From Chionoecetes opilio (taxonomy: Eukaryota; Arthropoda; Malacostraca; Decapoda; Majidae), in the NCBI GenBank assembly GCA_016584305.1, contig JACEEZ010016532.1:1-64000 (forward strand): a DNA stretch of 64,000 nucleotides, in the 5' to 3' direction. Both the position numbers and the translations under genes were made by a program. The notes beneath the pieces are model-generated. The model ran no database searches, was not told where the DNA came from, and saw only the letters and a list, made by a program, of their open reading frames with translations. Each line of letters opens with the position of its first letter. Position 1 is the first letter of the stretch. Below, in pieces: positions 1 through 10,069 of the stretch.

Positions 1-1082
1 CCGGCCCCGGGGTTTTTTCAAAAACCGAGGGCTGGGGGGGGGCCCTGGGCGGATCTTCGGCTTCAGGCTTCGGGTTTTCGGGAGTGGAGAGTTCCATCAA
101 CCTGCCGAACCCCGGGAGCGACAAAAGGGCCCCCAAAGATTTTGTCACTGCTTTAAAAGGAAAAAGACTGTTGGACCTTTCCGAAACCAAAACACAGGGT
201 TCACTCCTAAAGGAGGAGGCACGAGTTGTTCGCGTTGAACCAAGAGACTCAGCAAACCCGCATGGGCAAAAAAATTCACCAGGTAACACTAATTGCTCAG
301 TACATCAGGGGGAAAGTAGAAGTCGGCAGACGGAAATAGCAAGCAAAATTAAAGTAGGGAGAATATTCGAAATGGATTAACATTTGGAGTAATGGCTATC
401 GCCGGGTTTTACTCCCAAATCCGGTCAGACCGGTCCGATCCGGTCCGATTGGTGTTTTTATGGCTTTTTTTTTTAAAGCCTCTGCCAGCCTTTCCCTCAG
501 GTCTTCTCTATGTTTGTCAGCGGGGAACAGAGCATAGTAATTTTATAGCACCGGGAATAAAATTTTCGTGCAAAAAAACTAAATTTCCCCACGCCGTAGT
601 TTTTCCTTTTCGTAGGTCCCCCCGGGGTCCCCCGCCTTGTCCCCACAATGCACCGATGTAAAAAACCATGACGGTATGTCTGGGGGCCCATTGTTTTTTC
701 AAAAAATTTTATTTTTTAAATAAACTTTTTTGAAAACTTCCCTTTTCATAACATAAGGTACCCAACCCCCCAAAATCATGTGGCACTGGGGGGGCCGGGG
801 CCCCCTTCATCAAGACAAAAAAGATAGTGGCAGAGGCCAGGGGTGGAAATGCGCTCCGGGTGGCGCTCTGGAAAAACCAGGTACAGGGGGGGGGGTGGCG
901 CAAAGTTTAAATTTTGTAAGTTTCATAACTGTCCCGACCATTTAAGTGATTTATAGAAACAGGTAAGTTTTTAAAAAAATAATTAATTTTTAAAAAAATT
1001 TGTGTCCCCAAAAATAATGTGTAGTGTATTGCAGGTTTTTAAAAATTTTAGTTCGATAGTTTTTTTCACAAATTCCCTTTAC
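1..1082. other. Unassigned, low-quality-looking sequence
   Basis: I recognise no gene here. The stretch is full of homopolymer runs of G, A and T and has short scattered ORFs with no family resemblance. The texture is the same as at 36-42 kb and 57-63 kb, which suggests uncorrected long-read sequence. It is the only part of the first 5 kb that is not repeated after the N at 5181. Confidence 0.5.
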
Positions 1083-1664
1083 AGTGGCAAGATTTTTAAA
1101 TTCAACAACGGGAGAAGGATTCCATTTGCTGTTAAAAAAGGGAAACCAAGCCAAACCAAAAAACCTAAGGCTTTGGGAGAGGTGAGGAGAAAAAAGGATA
1201 AAAGAAAAAAAAAATAATCAGGAGGGTCTACCCTAATCTGGGGTAGGAAAAAAATTATAATTTTTTTTTAAGGAACCAGCTCCTTATGAATAGGCAGCGA
1301 GCATTGTTTAAAAAGGGAAATTTATATCATGATTACTTCAACAAAGGTGCAAACAGGTTTCATAGGCCAAGAAAAATTTGCTCTTCATAGGTTTTTTCAC
1401 ACTTTTGCAAATATGCTATACAGTAAACCCTCACTTTGCCCGAGTCAATTGAAGGAAGGAGGTGACGTTATATGCAAAAACTATTATATCTGAGGATCCA
1501 AATTTTTCGCTAACAGTAAACCCTCTCTAATTCAAACTAATTGGGGGTCGAACCTGGGTCGAATGAACCTGTAGCCGAAAGTCTGAATTATCCGATGGTT
1601 ACTCTATCCCCTCCACACAATAAGAACTCACTAAAACATGCTAAAACAGCACAGATTGTAGTCC

Positions 1665-2417
1665 CACACAACCCTCGTTTCCCCGGACTATTAAGGGGGA
1701 GCACTGGTCCGGGAACCACAACGTCAGGGAATCGCAACAGTCCGAGGCCATTACCCACCCCCGGACGTTTATCCTACTCTAGTATTTACTGTCCGGCAAC
1801 CACCAATATCAACTACACCGCCGCGGACTTTTACGTCACTTTGTTGTTGTTTTGGGGCTGCGAGGACCCCTTGGGGAACACTATGAGCCCTGGTGATGTC
1901 CTATGATGCTATCACAGGCGTGGTAGTTGACCTGTCTTCCTCAGGAAGGCACAGGTGAGGCGGATGACAGCGTGTTGCCAGGAGAGGGGACGCCAGCCAC
2001 CGCCAGCAGGGTGGCAGGTCACAGGTGGTGATGTTCAGGGTGAGGAGTTGAGAGCGTAGCACTACATGGTGGGAGTGGAAGCGCGGACACTGCAGCAGAA
2101 AGTGTTCAATAGTCTCAGAGACGTTCCTGCACCAGGGGCAGTGGGGGTCAGGGGACTGACAGAGGTGGTGCAGGTGAACTGTGAGTGTCGTGTGCCCAAA
2201 TGTAAACAATACGACCGCTGAGCATGCTGCCACCTGGCGGGAGGTGCGGGACACTGACCAGGGGGTGACAGGAGACGCTCGGACCAGCTGGACAACTTTG
2301 TCGATTTACGGACTGGACCAGGCATTTGTCCGGGACTCTGACATATCCCGGACCTCGGATTTTGACCGGCAAAACCGATATCGGGAAATGGAGGTCCGGG
2401 AAAACGAGGGTTGTGTG
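1665..2417. mobile_element. TIR element, CACACAACCC family, copy 1
   Basis: The left end starts CACACAACCCTCGTTTCCCC and the right end is its inverse, reading CGAGGGTTGTGTG at 2405-2417, followed by TA. No transposase is visible, so it is non-autonomous. The interior carries a reverse-oriented piece of a non-LTR retrotransposon C-terminus. Related copies lie at 5775-6528 and 22431-23108. The superfamily is not settled: a TA target duplication fits Tc1/mariner/pogo, but at the clean third copy a 4-bp GTAC duplication is equally possible. Confidence 0.7.
1901..2254 (-). pseudogene. Non-LTR retrotransposon C-terminal zinc-binding fragment
   Basis: The minus strand encodes about 117 residues containing a CPWC...H...C arrangement (CPWCRNVSETIEHFLLQCPR), the cysteine/histidine motif found at the C-terminus of many LINE ORF2 proteins after the reverse transcriptase or RNase H. 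No reverse transcriptase precedes it. It sits inside the TIR element at 1665-2417, so that element appears to have captured a LINE 3' end. Downstream on the minus strand the sequence runs into AAC-rich DNA (about 1845), like a (CAA)n LINE tail. The same module occurs at 53163-53297. Confidence 0.65.
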
Positions 2418-2436
2418 TACTTGTACTTGCAGTTGG

Positions 2437-2842
2437 GGAGGCGGTGGCCGAGTGGTTAGCGTCTTGGAGTGGTGAGCTCAATGTCCCGAGTTCGAATCCT
2501 GTCGGGGGCAACTCTTTCAAGAGCCTGGTAGGGGAGCAGAAGGTCCTGAGTTCACGTCCCACCAAGGAGCAACTGTCAAATCCATCGTCGAGTGGCTAAA
2601 AAAACCGCATGCTGTTATAACCTGTTCTCCGTCTGCGTGTGCAACGAAGAAACTCCAGGGCAGTGTGAGCCTAAACTGAAGATCCAAACGTCAGAGAAAA
2701 CGGGATCTTCACTTAAGACCACAATGTGTCACTATAAAAAAATCCAGCCTGCTACCCAACGGGCGAGATCAACCAACATCAAGACCTCTATAAGCCTACA
2801 GGCGCTATAGGCTCCAACATAAAAAAGAAAAAGAAAAAAAAG
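2437..2842 (+). mobile_element. tRNA-derived SINE, copy 1
   Basis: The head resembles a tRNA gene. Box A is TGGCCGAGTGG at 2445-2455 and box B is AGTTCGAATCC at 2489-2499, correctly spaced for an RNA polymerase III internal promoter. A roughly 300-bp body follows, ending in an A-rich tail (AAAAAAGAAAAAGAAAAAAAA). The intact tRNA fold is not continued past box B, so this is a SINE rather than a tRNA gene. It begins about 20 bp after the right end of the TIR element at 1665-2417. Confidence 0.75.
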
Positions 2843-3169
2843 TCACAAGGTGCAAATAACTTCAGGATAAACCTATGGTTGCGCTTTGATGAGTTATATT
2901 GGCGAAAACCAATATTTCCACGCCACAACATCAGGTTCTCATCAATGATGACGTTCTTGTAAGATAAAAGACTTCCTTGAATTTTCTTCTGAGATGGTCG
3001 AAGACAACCCGAACCTTCTTGATTTTCTCAGCTGTGTTGTTTATAAATTCTTGCAAGTTGTCAATAAAGTGCAGTGCTCGTAATATATTGGTGAATCTAT
3101 TCACTGACATGGCCTTACTAAAAATTAGTGTTTGGATTAGAGGGTCTGTACTCCAGTAATCACACTATA

Positions 3170-3962
3170 CAGTGGTACCTTGACTTACGAGTGCCCCAAC
3201 TTACGAGTTTTCCGAGTTACGAGCAGTAGCTCGGTCGATTTTTTGCTTTGAATTGTGAGCTAATATCCGAGTTATGAGCGATTAATTTTTTTTTTTACGA
3301 GCAAGCTTCAGATACGCCGCCGCAGCGAACGCCACAACATCCGCCCAGCATCCCGCATCTCACTCGTTCACTTCACATGGTTACCTCGCTGTGGAAGCAT
3401 TTCTGTTGTGTTGTGCTATGCAAATGGCGGAGAGTGCAGTACCCAATTCTGAGTGCAGTACGTTTAGCGGCAGTTCCACCCACAGCTGTTTCCAACAGCT
3501 GATACACAGAGTGTAAACAGTGCACTGGCGAATGCAAATGGCGGAGGGTGAGTGCAGTACGTTTAGTGGCAGTTCCACCCACGAGCTGTTTCCAACAGGG
3601 ATACGCAGAGTGTAAACAGTGCACTGGCGAATGCAAATGGCAGGGGGGTGAGTGCAGTACGTTAGGCAGTTCCACCCACAGCTGTTTCCAACAGCGATGG
3701 ATAACTGCATGGCCAACAAGCTACTTTGGGGTTACACCAAGTGTTTAACAGTGGTGAAGCAAACAGGCGGAGGGTGAATGCAGTCAGGTTAGGTACACGT
3801 ACAGTCATAAATAACTTTGGGTTTGGGTGTTTTTTTGGGGGCTGGAACGGATTAATGGTATTTCAATTAATTTCAATGGGGAAAATTGATTTGATATACG
3901 AGCAAATTGAGTTACGAGCTCGATCAAGGAACGAATTAAACTCGTAAGTCAAGGTACCACTG
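3170..3962. mobile_element. Pogo/Tigger-like non-autonomous TIR element with internal minisatellite
   Basis: The left terminus CAGTGGTACCTTGACTTACG and the right terminus CGTAAGTCAAGGTACCACTG are perfect inverses, flanked by TA on both sides (3168-3169 and 3963-3964). A CAG start with a TA target duplication is typical of pogo/Tigger elements. Inside are ACGAG-rich subterminal repeats and about three copies of a 98-bp tandem repeat. No transposase ORF is present. The matching copy in the second 4.1 kb unit is 7253-8118. Confidence 0.85.
3451..3690. repeat. 98-bp minisatellite, about 2.5 units
   Basis: Units start with GAGTGCAGTACGTTTAG at 3451, about 3549 and 3650. Each contains an internal palindromic part around CAGCTGTTTCCAACAGCTG. 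Open frames run through the array on both strands only because of the repetition; they are not genes. Confidence 0.8.
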
Positions 3963-3964
3963 TA

Positions 3965-4589
3965 GTTATTTTTCTTGATACACCCATAAGCATCGATAAA
4001 TCCAAAAACACTCATCTCTTGTATTGTAACATCATATCACTGATGCCCACGAGACTGTGGAGACAAAACTTTACCTCCTCTCATGAAATAAAAGTAGTGG
4101 TTTGTCTCTGTCACAAAAATTTTTCCCAAGATGCTGTCATCCAGATTTAATTGTAGTACTCACACTGTCGGCTGTCTGCTGTGAATTCTTGCACTTTTAT
4201 TCCTGAGTTTGAGTCATCAAAATCGAAATCTTTTGGCTGAAACTATGATGTATGAGGGTTACTGACTCACTGAGGGACGGTGGAGAGGGTTGGGGGTACC
4301 GTGGTAGGCATCCCATCTGTCATAGTGGCGGGAAACTGTAGGACAAGCTGCCGGACACTCCCAGGGATATAATTACTACCGTGGGCTGAATTTTCAAATC
4401 CGTATGTGGCGGGAAATTAAAGAACGTACTTGAACGTTCTTGCCCACAGATAAGGTTCTCTGTGATGACATACTAGTACGCCGTTGACCACTTACGGGTA
4501 AAGGGTCACGAGTTACGGGTAAGGCAACGCTAAACGGGTGTACACGGAGCCGCAAGATGTGATTAAAATCTTCTGAGACCACACTTTTA
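3965..4589. other. No gene recognised
   Basis: This stretch between the Tigger-like element and the mariner fragment is repeated almost unchanged at 8121-8740. It has a normal base mix and no coding pattern or repeat family I can name. Confidence 0.5.
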
Positions 4590-4780
4590 AAAAAGACAAC
4601 ATACCAATTTAAATTTGGCCACCATCCCCTTCAAATAGTCACCTTGTGCAGTGATAAAACCGCTCTTTGCGTTTCTGCATGATTGGACTGGTCCCTGGAA
4701 GTCCTGTTCATTAAGTGTATCAAGCATCATCTGTGATCCACACTGCATCTCCTCCATCGCCCCCGCCTGTTCCACCATTC
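4590..4780 (-). pseudogene. Mariner-like transposase C-terminal remnant, copy 1
   Basis: Read on the minus strand, the fragment ends with TAQGDYLKGMVAKFK-like residues, close to the conserved YFEGDGG region at the end of many mariner-type transposases. It also keeps a LDTLNEQDFQG segment. Only a few dozen codons remain and frames are broken. It lies directly before the (AC)n tract and recurs at 8740-8930. Confidence 0.55.
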
Positions 4781-4787
4781 CACACAC

Positions 4788-4839
<52 letters not shown>

Positions 4840-4844
4840 ACACA

Positions 4845-4878
<34 letters not shown>
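4788..4878. repeat. (AC)n microsatellite
   Basis: This is a nearly pure CA dinucleotide tract with a few CCA interruptions. It lies between the mariner fragment and the 5' part of the LINE ORF1 region. It corresponds to 8937-9026 in the second unit. Confidence 0.97.
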
Positions 4879-4883
<5 letters not shown>

Positions 4884-5180
4884 GGTTAGGGCTATGGAGT
4901 TTAAATGTCCCGTCTCCAAACGATTTACCTAAAAAAGTGATAAGTAGTGGAAGTGAAATAAAACGTAAACAAGATAAACAAAAAGGCGGATCAGCTGGGG
5001 CCAGCTGGGACCCCATTCCACGGCTTCAACAGCAATGAAAAGGAAAATATTGGGACTGAAAGCGAACCAGAGAAGAGTTGTAGTGTGGAAAACATTGTAC
5101 ATGAATAATGGATAAACTTGAGAAGATGGAAAAGAAAGTGTACGTATTGGAAAAGATAATTCTATTTGAAAAAGAGGGAC

Positions 5181-5181
5181 N
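5181..5181. other. Single ambiguous base at the duplication junction
   Basis: This is the only N in the window. To its left the sequence is inside LINE ORF1 (counterpart near 9330). To its right it jumps back to the start of the 4.1 kb unit (counterpart near 1083). This is what an unresolved contig join looks like. Confidence 0.9.
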
Positions 5182-5774
5182 AGATGGCAAGATTATTAAT
5201 TCAACAACAGAAAAAGGATTCCATTTTGCTGTTAAAGAGGAGACCAAGCCTAAAACCAGAAACACTATGAGGCATTGGGAGAGGTGAGAGAGAAAAAGAG
5301 ATAGAGAAAAAAAAATCAGGAGGGTCTACCTCTACATCTGGGTAGGAAACATAATTTGATAATTTTTTTTTAAGCTGAACCAGCTCCTTATGAGATAGGC
5401 AGCGAGCATTGATTAAAAGTGAATTTATATCATTGATTTACTTCAACCAAAGGTGCAAACAGGTTTCATAGGCCAGAAAAATTTGCTCTTCATAGGTTTT
5501 TTTTCACACTTTTGCAAAATATGCTATACAGAAAACCCTCACTTTGCCCAAGCCCATTGAAGGAAGGAGGTGCGTTATATGCAAAAATCTATTATATCTG
5601 AGGGATCCAAATTTTTCGCTAACAGTAACCCCCCTTCAAATTCAAACTAATTGGGGGTCGAACCTGGGTCGAATGAACCTGTAGCCGAAAGTCTAAATTA
5701 TCCGATGGTTACCTCTTCCCCTCCACAAAATTTAAAACTCACTAAAACATGCTAAAACAGCACAGATTTGTAGT

Positions 5775-6528
5775 CACACAACCCTCTTTTTCCCCCGATA
5801 TTAAGGGGGAGCACTGGTCCGGGAACCAAACGTCAGGGAATCGCAACAGTCCGAGGCCATTACCCACCCCCGGACGTTTATCCTACTCTAGTTAATTTAC
5901 TGTCCGGAAACCACCAATTCAACTCCCACCGCCGCGGATTTTTAAGTCACTTTGTTGTTGTTTTTAGGGCTGCGGGGATCCCTTGGGGAACACTATGAGC
6001 CCTGGTGATGTCCTATGAGCTATCACAGGCGTGGTAGTTGACCTGGTCTTCCTCAGGAAGGCACAGGTGAGGCGGATGACAGCGTGTTGCCAGGAGGGTG
6101 GACGCCAGCCACCGCCAGCAGGGTGGGCAGGTCACAGGTGGTGATGTTCAGGGTGAGGAGTTGAGAGCGTAGCACTACATGGTGGGAGTGGAAGCGCGGA
6201 CACTGGCAGCAGAAAGTGTTCAATAGTCTCAAGACGTTCCTGCACCAGGGGCATGGGGGGGCAGGGGACTGACAGAGGTGGTGCAGGTGAACTGTGAGTG
6301 TCGTGTGCCCAATTAAACAATACGACCGCTGAGCATGCTGCCACCGGGCGGGAGGTGCGGACACTGACCAGGGGTGACGGAGACGCTCAAACCGCTGGAC
6401 AACTTTGTCGGTTTACGGACTGGACCAGGCATTTTGTCCGGGACTCTGACATATCCCCGGACCTCGGATTTTGACCGGCAAATTCCGATATCCGGAAATG
6501 GAGGTCCGGGAAAAACAGGGTGTGTGTG
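5775..6528. mobile_element. TIR element, CACACAACCC family, copy 2
   Basis: Same position in the second unit as 1665-2417, with the same termini in slightly damaged form and the same captured LINE fragment inside. Confidence 0.65.
6053..6364 (-). pseudogene. Non-LTR retrotransposon C-terminal fragment, copy 2
   Basis: Counterpart of 1901-2254 with the CPWC motif retained and the histidine/cysteine half split by a frameshift. It lies within the TIR element 5775-6528. Confidence 0.6.
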
Positions 6529-6546
6529 TACTTGTACTTGCAGTTG

Positions 6547-6950
6547 GGGAGGCGGTGGCTGAGTGGTTAGCGTCTTGGAGTGGTGAGCTCAATGTCCGAG
6601 TTCGAATCCTGTCGGGGGCAACTCTTTCAAGAGCCGGGTTTAGGGGAGCAGAAGGGTCCTGAGTTCACGTCCCCCCAAAGGAGCAACTGTCAAATCCATC
6701 GTCGAGTGGCTAAAAAACCGCATGCTGTTATAACCTGTTCTCCGTCTGCGTGTGCAACGAAGAAACTCCGGGGGCATGTGAGCCTAAACTGAAGATCCAA
6801 ACGTCAGAGAAACGGGATCTTCACTTAAGACCACATGTGTCACTATAAAAAATCCAGCCGGGCCTACCAACGGGCGAAAATCAACCACTCAAGACCTCTA
6901 TAAGCCTACAGGCCTATAGGCCCCAAACATAAAAAGAAAAAGAAAAAAAG
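6547..6950 (+). mobile_element. tRNA-derived SINE, copy 2
   Basis: Box A reads TGGCTGAGTGG near 6556 and box B AGTTCGAATCC near 6599. The body and the A-rich tail match the SINE at 2437-2842. Confidence 0.7.
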
Positions 6951-7252
6951 TCACAAGGGGCAAATAACTTCAGGATAAACCTATGGTTGCCTTTGATGAG
7001 TTTATTGGCGAAAACCAATATTTCCACGCCACACATCAGTTCCATCTGTGAGTTCTTGTAAGAAAAAACTTCCTTGAATTTTCTTCTGAGATGGTCAAGA
7101 CACCCAACTTCTGATTTTCCAGCGTGTTTTTATAAATCTTGAAGTTTCATAAAGTGCAGTGCTCGTAATATATTGGTGATCTATTCACTACATGGCCTTA
7201 CTAAAATTATCGTTTGGATTGAGGGTCTGTACACCCAGTAATCACATCTATA

Positions 7253-8118
7253 CAGTGGTAACCTTACTTACGAGTGCCCCAACTTACGAGTTTTCCGAGT
7301 TTACGAGCATAGCTCGGTCGATTTTTTGCTTTGAATTGTGAGCTAAATATCCGAGTTATGAGCATTAAGTTTTTTTTTTATCGACAGCTTCAGATACTGC
7401 CGCAGCGAACGCCACACATCCGCCAGCTACCGCATCTCCTCGTTCATTCCCATGGTTACCGTCGCTGTGGAGCATTTCTGTTGTGTTGTTGCTATGCAAA
7501 TGGCGAGAGTGCAGGTACCCAATTCTGAGTGCAGTACGTTTAGCGGCAGTTCCACCACAGCTGTTTCCACACGCTGATACCCAGATGTAACAGTGCACTG
7601 TGGGACATGCAAATGGCGGAGTGGTGAGTGCAGTACGTTTAGCGGCAGTTCCACCCACAGCTGTTTCCAACAGCTGATACCAGAGTGTAACAGTGCACTG
7701 GCGAATGCAAATGGCAGAGGGTGAGTGCAGTACGTTTAGTGGCAGTTCCACCCACAGCTGTTTCCAACAGCTGATACGCAGAGTGTAAACAGTGCACTGG
7801 CGAATGCAAATGGCGGAGGGTGAGTGCAGTACGTTTAGCGGCAGTTCCACCCACAGCTGTTTCCAACAGCTGATGCTGTTTCCAACAGCTGATACACAGA
7901 GTGTAAGCAGTGGTGAATGCAAATGGCGGAGGGTGAGTGCAGTCCAGTCATATAGGTACACTGGTACAGTAAAAAAATTGGGGTGTTTTTTTGGGGGCTG
8001 GAACGGATTAATGGTATTTCAATTAATTTCAATGGGGAAAATTGATTTGATATACGAGCAAATTGAGTTACGAGCTCGATCAAGGAACGAATTAAACTCG
8101 TAAGTCAAGGTACCACTG
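7253..8118. mobile_element. Pogo/Tigger-like TIR element, copy 2
   Basis: Termini CAGTGGTA...TACCACTG are flanked by TA (7251-7252 and 8119-8120). The element is 866 bp against 793 bp in the first unit; most of the difference is one extra minisatellite unit. Confidence 0.8.
7528..7885. repeat. 98-bp minisatellite, about 4 units
   Basis: Units start with GAGTGCAGTACG at about 7528, 7626, 7723 and 7821. A local 25-bp duplication (CTGTTTCCAACAGCTGAT) follows the last unit. Confidence 0.8.
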
Positions 8119-8739
8119 TAGTTATTTTTCTTGATAACACCCATAAGCATCGATAAATCCAAAAACACTCATCTCTTGTATTGTAACATCATATCACTGA
8201 TGCCCACGAGACTGTGGAGACAAAACTTTACCTCCTCTCATGAAATAAAAGTAGTGGTTTGTCTCTGTCACAATAATTTCCAAGATGCTGTCATCCAGAA
8301 TTAATTGTAGTACTCACACTGTCGGCTGTCTGCTGTGAATTCTTGCACTTTTATTCCTGAGTTTGAGTCATCAAAATCGAAATCTTTTGGCTGAAACTAT
8401 GATGTATGAGGGTTACTGACTCACTGAGGGACGGTGGAGAGGGTTGGGGGTACCGTGGTAGGCATCCCATCTGTCATAGTGGCGGGAAACTGTAGGACAA
8501 GCTGCCGGACACTCCCAGGGATATAATTACTACCGTGGGCTGAATTTTCAAATCCGTATGTGGCGGGAAATTAAAGAACGTACTTGAACGTTCTTGCCCA
8601 CAGATAAGGTTCTCTGTGATGACATACTAGTACGCCGTTGACCACTTACGGGTAAAGTGGTCACGAGTTACGGGTAAGGCAACGCTAACGGGTGTACACG
8701 GAGCCGCAAGATGTGATTAAAATCTTCTGAGACCACACT

Positions 8740-8930
8740 TTTAAAAAGCAACAATACCCAATTTAAATTTGGCCACCATCCCCTTCAAAATAGTCACCTT
8801 GTGCAGTGATACACCGCTCTTTGCGTTTTCTGCCATGATTGGACTGGTCCCTGGAAGTCCTGTTCATTAAGTGTATCAAGCATCATCTGTGATCCACACT
8901 GCTCTCCTCCATCGCCCCCGCCTGTTCCAC
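8740..8930 (-). pseudogene. Mariner-like transposase remnant, copy 2
   Basis: Counterpart of 4590-4780, with the same LDTLNEQDFQG segment on the minus strand, directly before the (AC)n tract. Confidence 0.55.
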
Positions 8931-8934
8931 CATT

Positions 8935-8936
<2 letters not shown>

Positions 8937-9012
<76 letters not shown>

Positions 9013-9026
9013 CCACACAACATACA
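8937..9026. repeat. (AC)n microsatellite at the LINE 5' border
   Basis: This CA tract ends a few bases before the sequence that leads into LINE ORF1. Other copies of the LINE also border (AC)n tracts. Confidence 0.97.
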
Positions 9027-9130
9027 TATAGGTTAGGGCTATGGAGTAAAAATGTCCCGTCTCCAAACGATTTACCTAAAAAAGTGATAAGTAGTGGAAG
9101 TGAAATAAAACGTAAACAAGGATAAACAAA

Positions 9131-9823
9131 ATGGCGGATCAGCTGGGGCCAGCTGGGACCCCATTCCACGGCTTCAACAGCAATGAAAAGGACATATTGG
9201 GATTGAAAACGAACCAGAGAAGAGTTGTAATGTTGGAAAACATTGTACATGATAATGGATAAACTTGAGAAGATGGAAAAGAAAGTGTACGTATTGGAAA
9301 AAGATAATTCTATTTTGAAAAATAGAGTGGACGAACTAAACGGAAAGCAGGACGATGAAAAGGTTGAGCAAATGCTGAAATGTACTTTGTACACAAGAAA
9401 TGGAAAATGACACAAGAGGAAATGAAAGATGAAAGAAAAACATGGAAGATAGAACAGGAAAAAGACCAAGACAACTTACGACAGATAATAGAAGATCAGG
9501 AAAATGAAAAGAAAAATCTGACCAAAAATGTAGTCAAAGTAATCAAACAAAAGGAGAATTTAGTAAGAGATACGGTAGACAAAAAGAAATGTGTCATCAT
9601 TTTTGGTTTGAAGGAAAAAGTGCTGCCCAAGAAAAATTTGAGAGAAGAGGAAGAAAAGAAAGTGTCAAAAGAAATATTTAAAGTAGTAGAAGAAAATACG
9701 GAGGTAGAAGAAGAAATAGAAGAAATACATAGGTTAGGAAAATATGAAGAGGAAGGGGCCCGCCCCTTGAAAGTTAAGTTTAGGTCACAAAATACAGCAC
9801 TAGATATATTGTCTAAGGCATGA
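9131..9823 (+). pseudogene. LINE ORF1: coiled-coil protein, frameshifted
   Basis: The likely start is the ATG at 9131 (MADQLGPAGT). Two frameshifts follow, near 9253 and 9385, and the longest open stretch is 9380-9823. The product is lysine- and glutamate-rich with a long heptad-like region, as expected for a coiled coil. After it comes a segment with IIFGLKE and VxFRSQ features seen in ORF1 proteins of CR1/Jockey-type elements and their RNA-binding domain. Coding resemblance continues in other frames to about 10015. The product would be an RNA-binding chaperone that packages the element RNA. Confidence 0.65.
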
Positions 9824-10069
9824 AACTGGCAAAGACAGAAGAATACAAGAAATATGGATAAGAAAGATATGAATGAGGAGAAAGAGCTAGATTGAATGTA
9901 CTGTTTAAAGAAGCCAAAGCAAAAAACGAACTGGAGGACGGAAGAGGAAAACTGAAATTCTATTGGAGAGTTTTAGACCAAAAACTGAAGAAGTGGTATC
10001 TAAAAGAGAAAGAGTAAGAGAAGACAGTCCAAAGGAAAATGAAATAGGATGGCAGGTATCGTATACAAA

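Larger units (their letters stand above)
1083..5180 (+). repeat. 4.1 kb duplicated unit, copy 1
   Basis: This block recurs in the same order and orientation from 5182 at an offset of about 4.1 kb. Matching landmarks are the TGGCAAGAT start (1085 and 5185), the CACACAACCC TIR element, the tRNA-like SINE, the CAGTGGTACC TIR element, the mariner fragment, the (AC)n tract and the first part of the LINE. The copies differ by many small indels, mostly in homopolymers, and by minisatellite copy number (3 against 4). Copy 1 breaks off inside LINE ORF1 exactly where the N lies. Confidence 0.9.
5182..9330 (+). repeat. 4.1 kb duplicated unit, copy 2
   Basis: This is the second instance of the 1083-5180 block. 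It is cleaner after about 7.9 kb and continues without a break into the rest of the LINE, so this copy has the true right-hand neighbour. The left part (5.2-7.5 kb) carries many single-base gaps relative to copy 1. Confidence 0.9.

Noticed and set aside
2437..2510. Functional tRNA gene
   Set aside because: Box A and box B are good, but the acceptor stem does not close and a SINE body with an A-rich tail follows.
4587..5038. Histidine/threonine- and cysteine/valine-rich frames
   Set aside because: Translations of the (AC)n microsatellite.
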